Part shown: piece by piece, positions 25,056-32,397 of the stretch
Numbering within the stretch: the stretch's first letter is position 1
Layout: every line of letters begins with the position of its first letter
DNA from: Clostridia bacterium
GTDB lineage: Bacteria > Bacillota > Clostridia > Oscillospirales > CAG-272
Assembly (NCBI GenBank): GCA_017441005.1
Contig: JAFSAM010000026.1
Location: 1 to 33,655, forward strand
Reading direction: 5' to 3'
DNA length: 33,655 nt
The notes under the pieces: generated by a model
Databases searched by the model: none
What the model was told of the DNA's origin: nothing
Seen by the model: only the letters and a program-made list of their open reading frames with translations
Made by a program: the position numbers and the translations under genes

Positions 25056-25775
25056 ATGATAGGACTCGGAACAATAATAAACGTCGCCGCCATTTTGCTC
25101 GGCGGTTTGATCGGGTGGCTTTTCGGAAGATTTCTGAAAGAAAGCCTCCAGAATGCCATAGTAAGATCGACGGGAATCTGCGTAATGTTCATCGGCATGA
25201 GCGGTGCGCTCGAGAAGATACTTTCGGTCAACGAAGAGGGTAAGCTGACAAGCGGCGGTACACTTATGATGATCGGCAGTATGGCGATCGGCACACTAAT
25301 CGGCGAACTGATCGACATTGACGGACTGATAGAAAAATTCGGCAACTGGCTGAAGAAAAAAACGGGTAACGCGAAAGACAACAATTTCGTCGAGGGCTTT
25401 GTTACGGCATCCATAACCGTATGCGTCGGAGCTATGACGGTAGTAGGCTCCATCGAGGACGGAATCGACGGAGACTACACTACCCTGCTCGTAAAATCCC
25501 TGCTCGACTTTATAATAATAATCGTTATGACCTCAACTCTCGGTAAGGGTTGCGTGTTCTCGGCAATCCCCGTGGCAATAATCCAAGGCGGATTCACCCT
25601 CGGCGCGAAGCTGATCGAGCCTTATATGACAGAAGCGGCCCTCCACAATCTTTCGCTGGTCGGATCGTTGCTCATTTTCTGCGTCGGTCTTAATCTTCTG
25701 CGAAAAAACTCGGTCAAAGTCGCAAACATGCTGCCCGCAATCATAGTCGCGGTTATGTGGGCATTCTTTCAATAA
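25056..25775 (+). CDS. DUF554 family membrane protein
   Basis: The 239-residue protein begins MIGLGTIINVAAILLGGLIGWLFG and has about six or seven hydrophobic helices with GMSGALEK, GSMAIGTLIGE, TVCVGAMTVVGSIEDG and a late GLNLL, matching the DUF554 (YdfK-like) family. Its biochemical role is not established; a transport function is assumed from topology. The ATG at 25056 is chosen because the protein family starts there; a GTG nine bases upstream is possible and the ribosome site is weak either way (TGGTG). It follows deoC by 32 bases. Confidence 0.85.
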   Translation: MIGLGTIINVAAILLGGLIGWLFGRFLKESLQNAIVRSTGICVMFIGMSGALEKILSVNEEGKLTSGGTLMMIGSMAIGTLIGELIDIDGLIEKFGNWLKKKTGNAKDNNFVEGFVTASITVCVGAMTVVGSIEDGIDGDYTTLLVKSLLDFIIIIVMTSTLGKGCVFSAIPVAIIQGGFTLGAKLIEPYMTEAALHNLSLVGSLLIFCVGLNLLRKNSVKVANMLPAIIVAVMWAFFQ

Positions 25776-25864
25776 AAGTTACATAAAAACAAATTTCATT
25801 TTCATATCGCATATACTGCTCTCACACTTTACAAACATTACGAGGAGAAAAAACAACACTGTAT

Positions 25865-26662
25865 ATGAAAATCACAGACAGATTATCGGTTATGATCTTC
25901 ACCTGTTGTGTGATATTGCTGTCAGTCTTTATCCCGATGACTTCAATGATCACAAACAACGATTTTTACGCGGAAAGACTTGCAGATACGGAGCTTTATC
26001 CCGAGCGCGGTGAATACTCCGAGGTATACAACATCGGAGGCGGCTCAAACAAGTGCGCAAAGCTGTCGCAAGAACAGTTCGACATCATAATCGAGCATAT
26101 CACATCATATCTCAGCTATATGAAAGAGGACTTCTCGCTCACTCTCGATAACGTATTGCTAAACGGCAAAATAACAAATGATGTTTCTATATTCGGAGAG
26201 GACGCTGTCACACACATGGCCGATGTCAGGCCGCTTTTCAGGCAGTGCGATATTCTCGAAAAAGTGTGCATCGTTTTAGCCGTTCTTTGTCTCGCTTATA
26301 TGATAATAAGGCGAGAACACATACAAAAAACGATATTTTCGAGTGCACTCGCTCCTGTTTTGCTTCTTGTCGGAGCGGCAACACTTTTTGTGGTCATAAC
26401 GGCAATACTCCACCAATTCTCGGACAGATCGGACTATTTCGGCACACTCTGGGAATATATGCACATGATCTTCTTCCCCTTTTCACCGGACAAGGTCAAT
26501 GGCTCGTTATTCAACGATGCACTTACCTCCATTCTGTCCCTCGATTTCTTCCTCGGTGTCGTGACGGAGCTCGTCCTCTATTTGGTGATCATCACATCAC
26601 TGTGGCTTATTGTTGCATTCTTCATCTCTAAAAAAGCAAAACAAAAAACGCTTCAAAATTGA
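25865..26662 (+). CDS. DUF1461 (TIGR01906-like) integral membrane protein
   Basis: The 265-residue protein has an N-terminal helix (VMIFTCCVILLSVFIPM), an extracytoplasmic segment of about 100 residues ending FGEDAVTHMADVRPLF, and three or four C-terminal helices. The conserved block HMADVR before the second helix, and the HQF...LWEYMHMIFFPF block later, fit the DUF1461 family of Firmicutes membrane proteins. The function is unknown. AGGAG lies 17 bases before the ATG, which is far, so the true start may be a non-ATG codon such as the CTG six bases upstream. The stop codon lies inside the terminator stem that follows. Confidence 0.75.
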   Translation: MKITDRLSVMIFTCCVILLSVFIPMTSMITNNDFYAERLADTELYPERGEYSEVYNIGGGSNKCAKLSQEQFDIIIEHITSYLSYMKEDFSLTLDNVLLNGKITNDVSIFGEDAVTHMADVRPLFRQCDILEKVCIVLAVLCLAYMIIRREHIQKTIFSSALAPVLLLVGAATLFVVITAILHQFSDRSDYFGTLWEYMHMIFFPFSPDKVNGSLFNDALTSILSLDFFLGVVTELVLYLVIITSLWLIVAFFISKKAKQKTLQN

Positions 26663-26672
26663 AGCGTTTTTT
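26643..26672. terminator. Bidirectional terminator overlapping a stop codon
   Basis: AAAAAACGCTTCA (26643-26655) and TGAAGCGTTTTTT (26660-26672) form a perfect 13-pair stem with a four-base loop. The TGA of the DUF1461 gene is at 26660-26662, inside the stem. It also closes the minus-strand gene ending at 26688. Confidence 0.92.
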
Positions 26673-26687
26673 CGTTTTGCGTTCAGT

Positions 26688-27302
26688 TTATGCGCTCATT
26701 TTTTTGAGCATCTTTACAACCCGTCTGATCTCACCCGAGGTCAAAAACTTATCCTTGTTTATATCACTGACGTACGGAGCAAGTTCTTCTGCGGTAACAA
26801 GCCCGTCGATCTTCTTCGAGAATTTCACGCGCTTACCGGAAAAAAGCACAATATCGTGAACGGGGATGTTCTCTACCCCCTCGCTTCTCAAAAACGTTTT
26901 CAATGCGTGAACGTTTCTCTTGCTTTTGAAGTAAGGGTCGTCAAACGTATAGTACTTGTCATTGATTACTCTGTTCCACTGACCGCCCTCGGTTATGTCT
27001 ATAAACCCGGAGCCCGGTACGGTGTCGATCAGTATAATGCCGCCCTTGTTCACAAAAACAAGTCCAATGTCGGCAATATATCTTCCACCCTGTACCTTTG
27101 GGTCGCGTATAAGCAACTTAACGTTTCTCAAAGTATTCAGCCTGCTGAATCTGGTGGACATATAGTTGAATGCAAAGTTCTTTTTGTTTCTGCCCTCCCG
27201 CATTATTTTTCTTGCGGTCATTCTGGAATAGATCACCCAAATAAGCCAAAGCATAAAGGCAATGTAAGCGATTATCCCAAGCGTTATGAAAAACTTAGCC
27301 AT
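26688..27302 (-). CDS. Membrane protein with degenerate NERD-like nuclease-fold domain
   Basis: The 204-residue protein has one N-terminal membrane helix (about 5-27) and a cytoplasmic domain that resembles the NERD (nuclease-related) domain: IADIGLVFVNKGGIILIDTVPGSG (starting near residue 76), a Trp in GGQWNRV, and DPYFKSKRNVHALKTFL matching the NERD helix. In active NERD domains the second strand reads E-x-K; here the positions are Asp93 and Val95, so the nuclease lysine is missing. Asp78 is kept. It may be a catalytically dead binding protein. The C-terminal helical part (about 165-204) is uncharacterised. AGGA lies eight bases before the ATG, and a small hairpin (27319-27339) just upstream could mask it. 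Confidence 0.65.
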   Translation of the reverse strand: MAKFFITLGIIAYIAFMLWLIWVIYSRMTARKIMREGRNKKNFAFNYMSTRFSRLNTLRNVKLLIRDPKVQGGRYIADIGLVFVNKGGIILIDTVPGSGFIDITEGGQWNRVINDKYYTFDDPYFKSKRNVHALKTFLRSEGVENIPVHDIVLFSGKRVKFSKKIDGLVTAEELAPYVSDINKDKFLTSGEIRRVVKMLKKMSA

Positions 27303-27318
27303 ACTCTACATCCTTTCC

Positions 27319-27339
27319 TCGGACAAATTCTCCGTCCGA
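27319..27339 (-). other. Hairpin just upstream of the NERD-like gene
   Basis: TCGGAC (27319-27324) and GTCCGA (27334-27339) form a six-pair stem with a nine-base loop. In the minus-strand transcript it directly precedes the AGGAAAGGA ribosome region and could modulate translation. Confidence 0.4.
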
Positions 27340-27363
27340 AACAACAGTATAAAAAGAAACGAC

Positions 27364-27387
27364 TGACAGCCAAAACCAAGACTGTCA
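27364..27387 (-). terminator. Weak terminator-like hairpin after the ACP gene
   Basis: TGACAG (27364-27369) pairs with CTGTCA (27382-27387) with a 12-base loop. On the minus strand it is followed by GTCGTTTCTTTTT, an imperfect T run. It may only partly stop transcription into the NERD-like gene. Confidence 0.4.
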
Positions 27388-27401
27388 TGTCAAAAAAAGC
27401 A

Positions 27402-27632
27402 TTATTCTCCCAAAACCTCGGAAAGATAGTTCACTACGTCGCCGACGGTTACGAATTTATGAATATCCTCATCGTTTATCTCAATATCAAACTTCTCTTC
27501 GCAGGAAAGAATAAGATCTGCAAGCTCGAGAGAGTTGATGCCGAGATCGCCTACAAGCTCGCTCTTCATAGATATTTCCGACACGTCGATCTGTAATGAC
27601 TCTTCCAAAAGTTCTTTTACCTTTTCAAACAT
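27402..27632 (-). CDS. Acyl carrier protein, stand-alone
   Basis: The 76-residue acidic protein has the ACP four-helix pattern (MFEKVKELLEE..., GDLGINSLELADLI, FDIEINDEDIHKFVTVGDVVNYL). Ser34 in GINSLEL is the 4'-phosphopantetheine site; the common DSL triad reads NSL here. AAAGGAG is seven bases before the ATG at 27632; the longer open frame upstream is leader sequence. No fatty acid, polyketide or peptide-synthetase genes are adjacent, so its partner enzymes are elsewhere. It could be the main fatty acid ACP or a secondary one. It has a perfect promoter and a long leader. Confidence 0.9.
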   Translation of the reverse strand: MFEKVKELLEESLQIDVSEISMKSELVGDLGINSLELADLILSCEEKFDIEINDEDIHKFVTVGDVVNYLSEVLGE

Positions 27633-27775
27633 AATTAATCTCCTTTTTTCGGTACAAAAAACGTATTTTAGTTTAACGAAACCGTGAGCCTCGCAGGTAC
27701 CGTCAAACGAAGCGGTTTCATTTTTTTCATTTTTATGGCCGTAAAGACAAAATGCCCCTTGTCGGCGCTTTCTTT
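27633..27775 (-). promoter_or_regulatory. Long structured leader of the ACP gene
   Basis: About 140 bases separate the promoter from the ACP start codon. On the minus strand the leader contains GAAACCG and CGGTTTC about 30 bases apart (within 27681-27722), and GACAAAA/TTTTGTC near 27745-27779. No known riboswitch consensus is recognised. It may be a cis-regulatory RNA; this is inference from length and pairing. Confidence 0.4.
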
Positions 27776-27780
27776 TTGTC

Positions 27781-27809
27781 ATTATACCAAAGGGGGGCTG
27801 TTTTGTCAA
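27781..27809 (-). promoter_or_regulatory. Sigma-A promoter of the ACP gene
   Basis: On the minus strand TTGACA (27804-27809), 17 bases, TATAAT (27781-27786): a perfect consensus with a C-rich spacer. Confidence 0.9.
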
Positions 27810-27914
27810 TAAGATTTTTTATCTGCACCCTCTCCACAAGTATTTATCGATGATCATTTGCGTTTTTTCACAAAAAAAACGACGTTCTTTTCTGAAAAAT
27901 AGGACAAAAAAAGA

Positions 27915-27943
27915 TTGACATTTTCTATAATATTATGTATAAT
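27915..27943 (+). promoter_or_regulatory. Sigma-A promoter of the Cys-rich micro-gene and possibly the pur operon
   Basis: TTGACA (27915-27920), 17 bases, TATAAT (27938-27943): a perfect consensus. No convincing second promoter is seen between the terminator at 28104-28131 and purE, so this one may also drive purEFNH by read-through. Confidence 0.9.
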
Positions 27944-27977
27944 ATCGGTGTATTATGTTTTGTCGGAGGAATGCAAT

Positions 27978-28097
27978 ATGACCGAGCACAAAGTAAAATG
28001 CTTTCACATCAGATCAGCATCACCCTGCTCACAGCCTCATTGCACCCTTTTCGGCATCCAGTCACAGTGCCTCTGCGACTGTAAAAGCATAAGGTAA
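27978..28097 (+). CDS. 39-residue Cys-rich micro-protein or leader peptide
   Basis: The peptide is MTEHKVKCFHIRSASPCSQP followed by HCTLFGIQSQCLCDCKSIR. It has six cysteines (8, 17, 22, 31, 33, 35) and three histidines (4, 10, 21), and no signal peptide. CGGAGGA lies about seven bases before the ATG. A longer in-frame start at 27915 is rejected because it overlaps the promoter. A strong terminator begins seven bases after the stop. The Cys/His content suggests metal binding or a modified peptide; the CLCDC ending just before a terminator upstream of purE also fits a leader peptide that senses charged tRNA-Cys. Neither is proven. It does not match the SCIFF peptide pattern as I know it. Confidence 0.7.
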   Translation: MTEHKVKCFHIRSASPCSQPHCTLFGIQSQCLCDCKSIR

Positions 28098-28103
28098 CGT
28101 CAC

Positions 28104-28131
28104 GGACATTCGGAGAAGAATGTCCTTTTTT
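28104..28131 (+). terminator. Terminator or attenuator upstream of purE
   Basis: GGACATTC (28104-28111), loop GGAGAA, GAATGTCC (28118-28125), then TTTTTT. The stem is perfect. It either ends the micro-gene transcript or acts as an attenuator of the pur operon. A competing weak hairpin, CAGTC (28059-28063) / GACTG (28077-28081), lies in the end of the reading frame. Confidence 0.9.
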
Positions 28132-28172
28132 AATCGTATTGACTATCATATCAACTATAGGAGGCAACCACA

Positions 28173-28670
28173 ATGAAAAAGGTAGCTGTAATTATGGGAA
28201 GCGACAGCGATTTCCCCAAAGTAAAACAATGTCTCGAAAAGCTAAAATACTTTGGTATTCCCTTTGAGGTTCACGTTTATTCCGCCCACAGGACCCCTGA
28301 TCAGGCGGCTGAATTTGCCAAAAACGCCAAGAAAAACGGCTTCGGCGTTATAATAAGCGCCGCGGGTATGGCTGCACATCTCGGCGGTGTGCTTGCGGCA
28401 TACACCACTCTCCCCGTCATCGGAATACCGATCAAAAGTGCGTCTTTTGACGGAATGGATGCTATGCTTTCCACGATCATGATGCCGCCCGGGGTTCCCG
28501 TTGCCACAGTTGCGGTAGACGGCTGTGCAAATGCAGCAATCCTCGCTGCACAGATCATCGCCCTCTCTGACGATGACCTGGCAGAAAAACTTGAAAACGA
28601 AAAGATCAAAATGGCTGAAGGTGTCAAAGCAAAGGACGCCAAAATCCAGGAAGAGATCAAAAATATTTAA
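28173..28670 (+). CDS. purE: N5-carboxyaminoimidazole ribonucleotide mutase
   Basis: The 165-residue class I PurE moves the carboxyl group of N5-CAIR to give CAIR in purine synthesis. Motifs are clear: IMGSDSDFPKV near the N-terminus, VYSAHRTPD, ISAAGMAAHLGGVLAAYT, PVIGIPI and the MPPGVPVATVAVDG block. Length is typical. AGGAGG precedes the ATG by eight bases. It is the first of four pur genes. The class I type normally needs PurK (N5-CAIR synthetase), which is not in this window. Confidence 0.95.
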   Translation: MKKVAVIMGSDSDFPKVKQCLEKLKYFGIPFEVHVYSAHRTPDQAAEFAKNAKKNGFGVIISAAGMAAHLGGVLAAYTTLPVIGIPIKSASFDGMDAMLSTIMMPPGVPVATVAVDGCANAAILAAQIIALSDDDLAEKLENEKIKMAEGVKAKDAKIQEEIKNI

Positions 28671-28721
28671 CCCCTTAAATCAAACGACTTAAGCAAACTT
28701 TTTTTGGAAGGATATTAATTT

Positions 28722-30110
28722 ATGTTCGACAGAATCCATGAGGAATGCGGCGTTTTCGGAATATTCGATCCCGCTAAAACACTTAACGTAACACAGATCA
28801 CCTATTCCGGTCTCTACGCTTTACAACACAGAGGTCAGCAAAGCTGCGGTATTGCCGTAAACAACGAAGGAAAGATCTATAACCACAATGACGAAGGATT
28901 GCTCAATGAGGTCTTCAATGAGATGATCCTCAACTACCTGAAGGGCAACATCGCTTTAGGTCACGTCCGTTATGCATCTTCCGAAAACAAAGGCAGAGAA
29001 AACAATCTTCCCTACGTTTCAAAATATACTAAGGGTCATATCGCCGTTTCCTACAACGGCTCTCTCGTAGACGCAAACACACTACGCGCCAATCTTGAGG
29101 ACTCGGGTGCTATGTTCCACACAAACTCCGATGCCGAGATCATCGCCTATATGGTATCAAGAGAGAGACTCAAGACCGAATCCACCGAACAGGCTCTTAT
29201 GAATATAATGAACCGTCTTTCGGGGGCATATTCCCTTGTAATTATGACTCCGAATAAGCTTATCGCCGCAAGAGACCCCAGAGGCTTCAGACCCCTTTGT
29301 ATGGGTAAGAAGGGCGAGGCCGTTATATTTGCTTCAGAATCCTGCGCGATAGATGCCGTAGGCGGCGAGTTTATAAGAGATATTAAGCCCGGCGAAGTAG
29401 TAGCAGTAACAGCCGAGGGTATTAATGAATATACCGACAAGTGCGGACAGAAGACCTCCTCCTGTATATTTGAGCATATCTATTTTGCAAGACCCGACTC
29501 CGTTATAGATGGACAGAGTGTTCATTTTGCAAGACAGGAAGCGGGAAAATGTCTCGCAAAACGCGATCCTAAAGATCTTGCAGATATAGTAATCGGCGTT
29601 CCCGACAGCGGACTCGATGCAGCCCTCGGTTATGCGGCCGAAGCGGGAATCCCCTACGGAATCGGACTTAACAAAAACAGATACATCGGCAGAACCTTCA
29701 TTCAGACAGCTCAAAGCGAAAGAGAGAACCTCGTCAGACTGAAGCTCAATCCCCTGCCCGCAGTTTTGAAGGGCAAACGCGTGGTCGTTGTCGATGACTC
29801 GATCGTCAGAGGAACTACCTGCGCACATCTAATCGAGCTAATCAGACACGCAGGGGCAACAGAGGTACACTTCCGTATCTCTTCGCCTAAATTCCTGAAT
29901 CCCTGCTACTTTGGTACGGACATCCCCTCCAGAGACAAGCTTATCGCTCACCGACTCACGCTCGATGAGATCAGAAAAGAGATCGGTGCCGATTCTCTTG
30001 CCTACCTGGAAATAGATGACCTTAAGGAAATCGCAAAGGATTCCAACGTTGAATTCTGCGATGCTTGCTTCACCGGTAATTACCCCATAAACGTTCCCGA
30101 GGAGGAATGA
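28722..30110 (+). CDS. purF: Amidophosphoribosyltransferase (Fe-S type)
   Basis: The 462-residue enzyme transfers ammonia from glutamine to PRPP, the first committed step of purine synthesis. It should be processed after Glu8 to expose the catalytic Cys9 (EECGVFGIF). The glutaminase half has LQHRGQQS, GHVRYAS and YNGSLVD; the transferase half has the PRPP loop VVVVDDSIVRGTT (about 354-366). Cys248, Cys395, Cys446 and Cys449 match the four [4Fe-4S] ligands of the Bacillus type enzyme, so it is the oxygen-sensitive class. AAGGA lies 12 bases before the ATG. It follows purE by 51 bases and overlaps the start region of purN. Confidence 0.96.
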   Translation: MFDRIHEECGVFGIFDPAKTLNVTQITYSGLYALQHRGQQSCGIAVNNEGKIYNHNDEGLLNEVFNEMILNYLKGNIALGHVRYASSENKGRENNLPYVSKYTKGHIAVSYNGSLVDANTLRANLEDSGAMFHTNSDAEIIAYMVSRERLKTESTEQALMNIMNRLSGAYSLVIMTPNKLIAARDPRGFRPLCMGKKGEAVIFASESCAIDAVGGEFIRDIKPGEVVAVTAEGINEYTDKCGQKTSSCIFEHIYFARPDSVIDGQSVHFARQEAGKCLAKRDPKDLADIVIGVPDSGLDAALGYAAEAGIPYGIGLNKNRYIGRTFIQTAQSERENLVRLKLNPLPAVLKGKRVVVVDDSIVRGTTCAHLIELIRHAGATEVHFRISSPKFLNPCYFGTDIPSRDKLIAHRLTLDEIRKEIGADSLAYLEIDDLKEIAKDSNVEFCDACFTGNYPINVPEEE

Positions 30111-30112
30111 AT

Positions 30113-30739
30113 ATGAAAGTAAAAAATATTGCCATCCTTGTTTCGGGGGGAGGGACCAACCTCCAGGCGATCATCGATGCGCATAAAGCGGGTAAGATCA
30201 CAAACGGCAGACTCGCCCTTGTGCTTTCCAGCAATGAAAAGGCATACGCACTCCAAAGAGCGGCAGACAACGGTATCGAAAGCTGTGTGATCAAAAAAGG
30301 AAGCAACAGAGACGAATTCTCCGATGCCATCCTTGCTAAACTCGAAGAAAAGGACATTGACATTATCGTTCTTGCCGGTTTTATGCATATTTTAAGCGGT
30401 AAGATAATTGAAAAGTATAAAAACAAGATATTGAACGTACATCCTGCCCTCATCCCCAGTTTTTGCGGCGAAGGCTTTTACGGTCTCCACGTTCACGAAG
30501 CGGCACTGAGCAAGGGAGTTAAGGTTACGGGTGCCACCGTTCACTTCGTAAACGAAATCGCCGACGGCGGTCCGATCATTCTCCAAAAAGCGGTTTATAT
30601 CGAAGAAAACGACACTCCCGAAACACTCCAAAGAAGAGTTATGGAAAATGCCGAGTGGGAGATCCTCCCTCGTGCACTCGACCTGCTTTGCAACGAAAAG
30701 CTTTCCGTCGAAAATTCAACAGTAAAAATTAAGGAATAA
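30113..30739 (+). CDS. purN: Phosphoribosylglycinamide formyltransferase
   Basis: The 208-residue enzyme uses 10-formyl-tetrahydrofolate to formylate GAR in the third step of purine synthesis. It has SGGGTNLQAI at 11-20 and the catalytic triad Asn108, His110 (ILNVHPALIPSF) and Asp151 (VNEIADGGPI). The second ATG (30113) is preferred, because GGAGG is seven bases before it; the first (30107, overlapping the purF stop as ATGA) is too close to that site. The overlap shows translational coupling to purF. purM, usually between purF and purN, is absent here. Confidence 0.94.
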   Translation: MKVKNIAILVSGGGTNLQAIIDAHKAGKITNGRLALVLSSNEKAYALQRAADNGIESCVIKKGSNRDEFSDAILAKLEEKDIDIIVLAGFMHILSGKIIEKYKNKILNVHPALIPSFCGEGFYGLHVHEAALSKGVKVTGATVHFVNEIADGGPIILQKAVYIEENDTPETLQRRVMENAEWEILPRALDLLCNEKLSVENSTVKIKE

Positions 30740-30775
30740 TTATAAAATCATCATACAACAAGTGAGGTAAAGAAC

Positions 30776-32326
30776 ATGAAAAAGAGAGCTATAATCAGCT
30801 TGTCCGACAAGACCGGCGTTGTAGAATTTGCACGCCGCCTTGAAAAATTGGGTTATGAAATTCTTTCTACAGGCGGTACTGCAAAAACATTGACCGACAA
30901 CGGTGTTGCAGTTACCAACGTTTCCGACGTTACCGGCTTCCCAGAATGTCTTGACGGCAGAGTAAAAACACTTCATCCAATGATCCACGCGGGCATTCTC
31001 GCCATGAGAGGCAACGAGGAGCACATGAAGCAGATCGAGGAGCTTGGAGTTACCCCAATTGACGTTGTTGCAATAAACCTCTATCCCTTCAAGCAGACCA
31101 TTCTCAAGGACAACGTTACAAGAGAGGATGCAATCGAGAACATTGACATCGGCGGCCCCACAATGCTCCGTGCAGCAGCTAAGAACTGGCAGGACGTTGC
31201 TGTAATCGTTGACCCCGTTGACTATGATACAGTTACAGGTGAACTTGAGGCAAACGGCGAGGTTTCCAAGGACACCAAGCTTAAGCTCGCATACAAAGTA
31301 TTCGAGCATACAGCAGCTTATGATACACTTATTTCCGGCTATCTCAGAAAGGAAAGCGGTATGCCCGCATTCCCCGAAAAGCTCTCCCTCACCTACGAAA
31401 AGGTAAGCGAAATGCGTTACGGCGAGAATCCACATCAGGCAGCGGCATTCTATCGCGAGGTCGGCAAGGGCTACGAAGGCACTTTGGCTGCAGCAGAACA
31501 GCTCAACGGCAAGGAGCTTTCCTACAATAATATCAACGATGCAAACGGCGCACTTGATACGATCAAGGAATTCGGCGACGATATCTGTTGCGTGGCTTTG
31601 AAGCACGCTAACCCCTGCGGCGTAGGTATCGGCGAATCCGTTTACGAAGCTTATATGAGAGCTTACGAGGCTGACCCCGTGTCAATCTTCGGCGGCATCG
31701 TTGCATTCAACAGAAAGGTAGATTCCGCAACGGCACAGAAGCTCGCAGAGCTCTTCCTTGAGATCATCATCGCTCCCGAGTACGATGCTGAGGCTTTGCA
31801 GATCCTCTGCACAAAGAAGAACCTCCGTGTTCTCCGCCTCCCCGACATCGCTAAGCCCAACAGAAAAGATATGTTCGATATGAAAAAGGTCGCAGGCGGT
31901 CTCCTCGTTCAGGAGCTCAACACGGAAATGTACGATGATGCAGACATTAAGGTAGTTACCGAAAAGGCTCCTACGGCAGAACAGCTCCGTGATATGAAGT
32001 TTGCTATGAAGGTCGTTAAGCACACCAAGTCCAACGGCATCGCCCTCGCGAAGGACGGCGCAACCGTAGGCATCGGCCCCGGTCAGACAAACAGAATCAC
32101 AGCCCTCGAGCTTGCTATCAAGTACGGCGGCGAAAAGGTTCCCGGAAGCGTTATGGCAAGTGATGCATTCTTCCCCTTCTCCGACTGCGTTGAAGCAGCT
32201 CATAAGGCGGGAATCACCGCAATCATTCAGCCCGGCGGAAGCATCAGAGACCAGGAATCCATCGATGCTTGTAACAAGTACGGCATTGCAATGGTATTCA
32301 CGGGAAAGAGACACTTCAAGCATTAA
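30776..32326 (+). CDS. purH: Bifunctional AICAR transformylase / IMP cyclohydrolase
   Basis: The 516-residue enzyme carries out the last two steps of IMP synthesis. The N-terminal cyclohydrolase domain has [28 protein letters not shown] and [13 protein letters not shown]. The C-terminal transformylase has the [13 protein letters not shown] motif and ends in [11 protein letters not shown], the usual C-terminus of the family. Length is normal. GAGGTAAAG is just upstream of the ATG. It is 36 bases after purN and is the last pur gene; a terminator-like hairpin follows at 32339. Confidence 0.96.
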   Translation: MKKRAIISLSDKTGVVEFARRLEKLGYEILSTGGTAKTLTDNGVAVTNVSDVTGFPECLDGRVKTLHPMIHAGILAMRGNEEHMKQIEELGVTPIDVVAINLYPFKQTILKDNVTREDAIENIDIGGPTMLRAAAKNWQDVAVIVDPVDYDTVTGELEANGEVSKDTKLKLAYKVFEHTAAYDTLISGYLRKESGMPAFPEKLSLTYEKVSEMRYGENPHQAAAFYREVGKGYEGTLAAAEQLNGKELSYNNINDANGALDTIKEFGDDICCVALKHANPCGVGIGESVYEAYMRAYEADPVSIFGGIVAFNRKVDSATAQKLAELFLEIIIAPEYDAEALQILCTKKNLRVLRLPDIAKPNRKDMFDMKKVAGGLLVQELNTEMYDDADIKVVTEKAPTAEQLRDMKFAMKVVKHTKSNGIALAKDGATVGIGPGQTNRITALELAIKYGGEKVPGSVMASDAFFPFSDCVEAAHKAGITAIIQPGGSIRDQESIDACNKYGIAMVFTGKRHFKH

Positions 32327-32338
32327 TTTCCGATAAAA

Positions 32339-32372
32339 AAACGGGCTGACACATCTTGTGTTCAGTCCGTTT
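32339..32372 (+). terminator. Terminator-like hairpin after purH
   Basis: AAACGG-G-CTGA-CACA (from 32339) pairs with TGTG-T-TCAG-T-CCGTTT (to 32372) with one G-T pair and one bulge. The tail TTTATTTCTTG is a modest T run. It probably ends most pur transcripts before the next gene at 32398. Confidence 0.6.
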
Positions 32373-32397
32373 ATTTCTTGTAACGAGGTAAATATTT

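Noticed and set aside
26610..27596. Plus-strand open frame of 328 codons across the NERD-like and ACP genes
   Set aside because: It lies antisense to two genes with clear family motifs, spans their intergenic region and crosses a strong terminator; no ribosome site or recognised motif.
27915..27977. Upstream extension of the Cys-rich micro-protein with a hydrophobic start
   Set aside because: It would begin inside the -35/-10 promoter elements and has no ribosome site, whereas the ATG at 27978 has CGGAGGA at good spacing.
27978..28097. SCIFF/ranthipeptide precursor
   Set aside because: Six cysteines fit the number, but the spacing and flanking residues do not, and no radical SAM maturase is adjacent.
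28138..28160. Separate promoter for purE (TTGACT with TATAGG)
   Set aside because: The spacing between the boxes is about 11 bases, far too short for sigma-A.
30740..31606. Minus-strand open frame of 288 codons opposite purH
   Set aside because: A shadow of purH codon usage; the Cys- and Val-rich translation has no family pattern.
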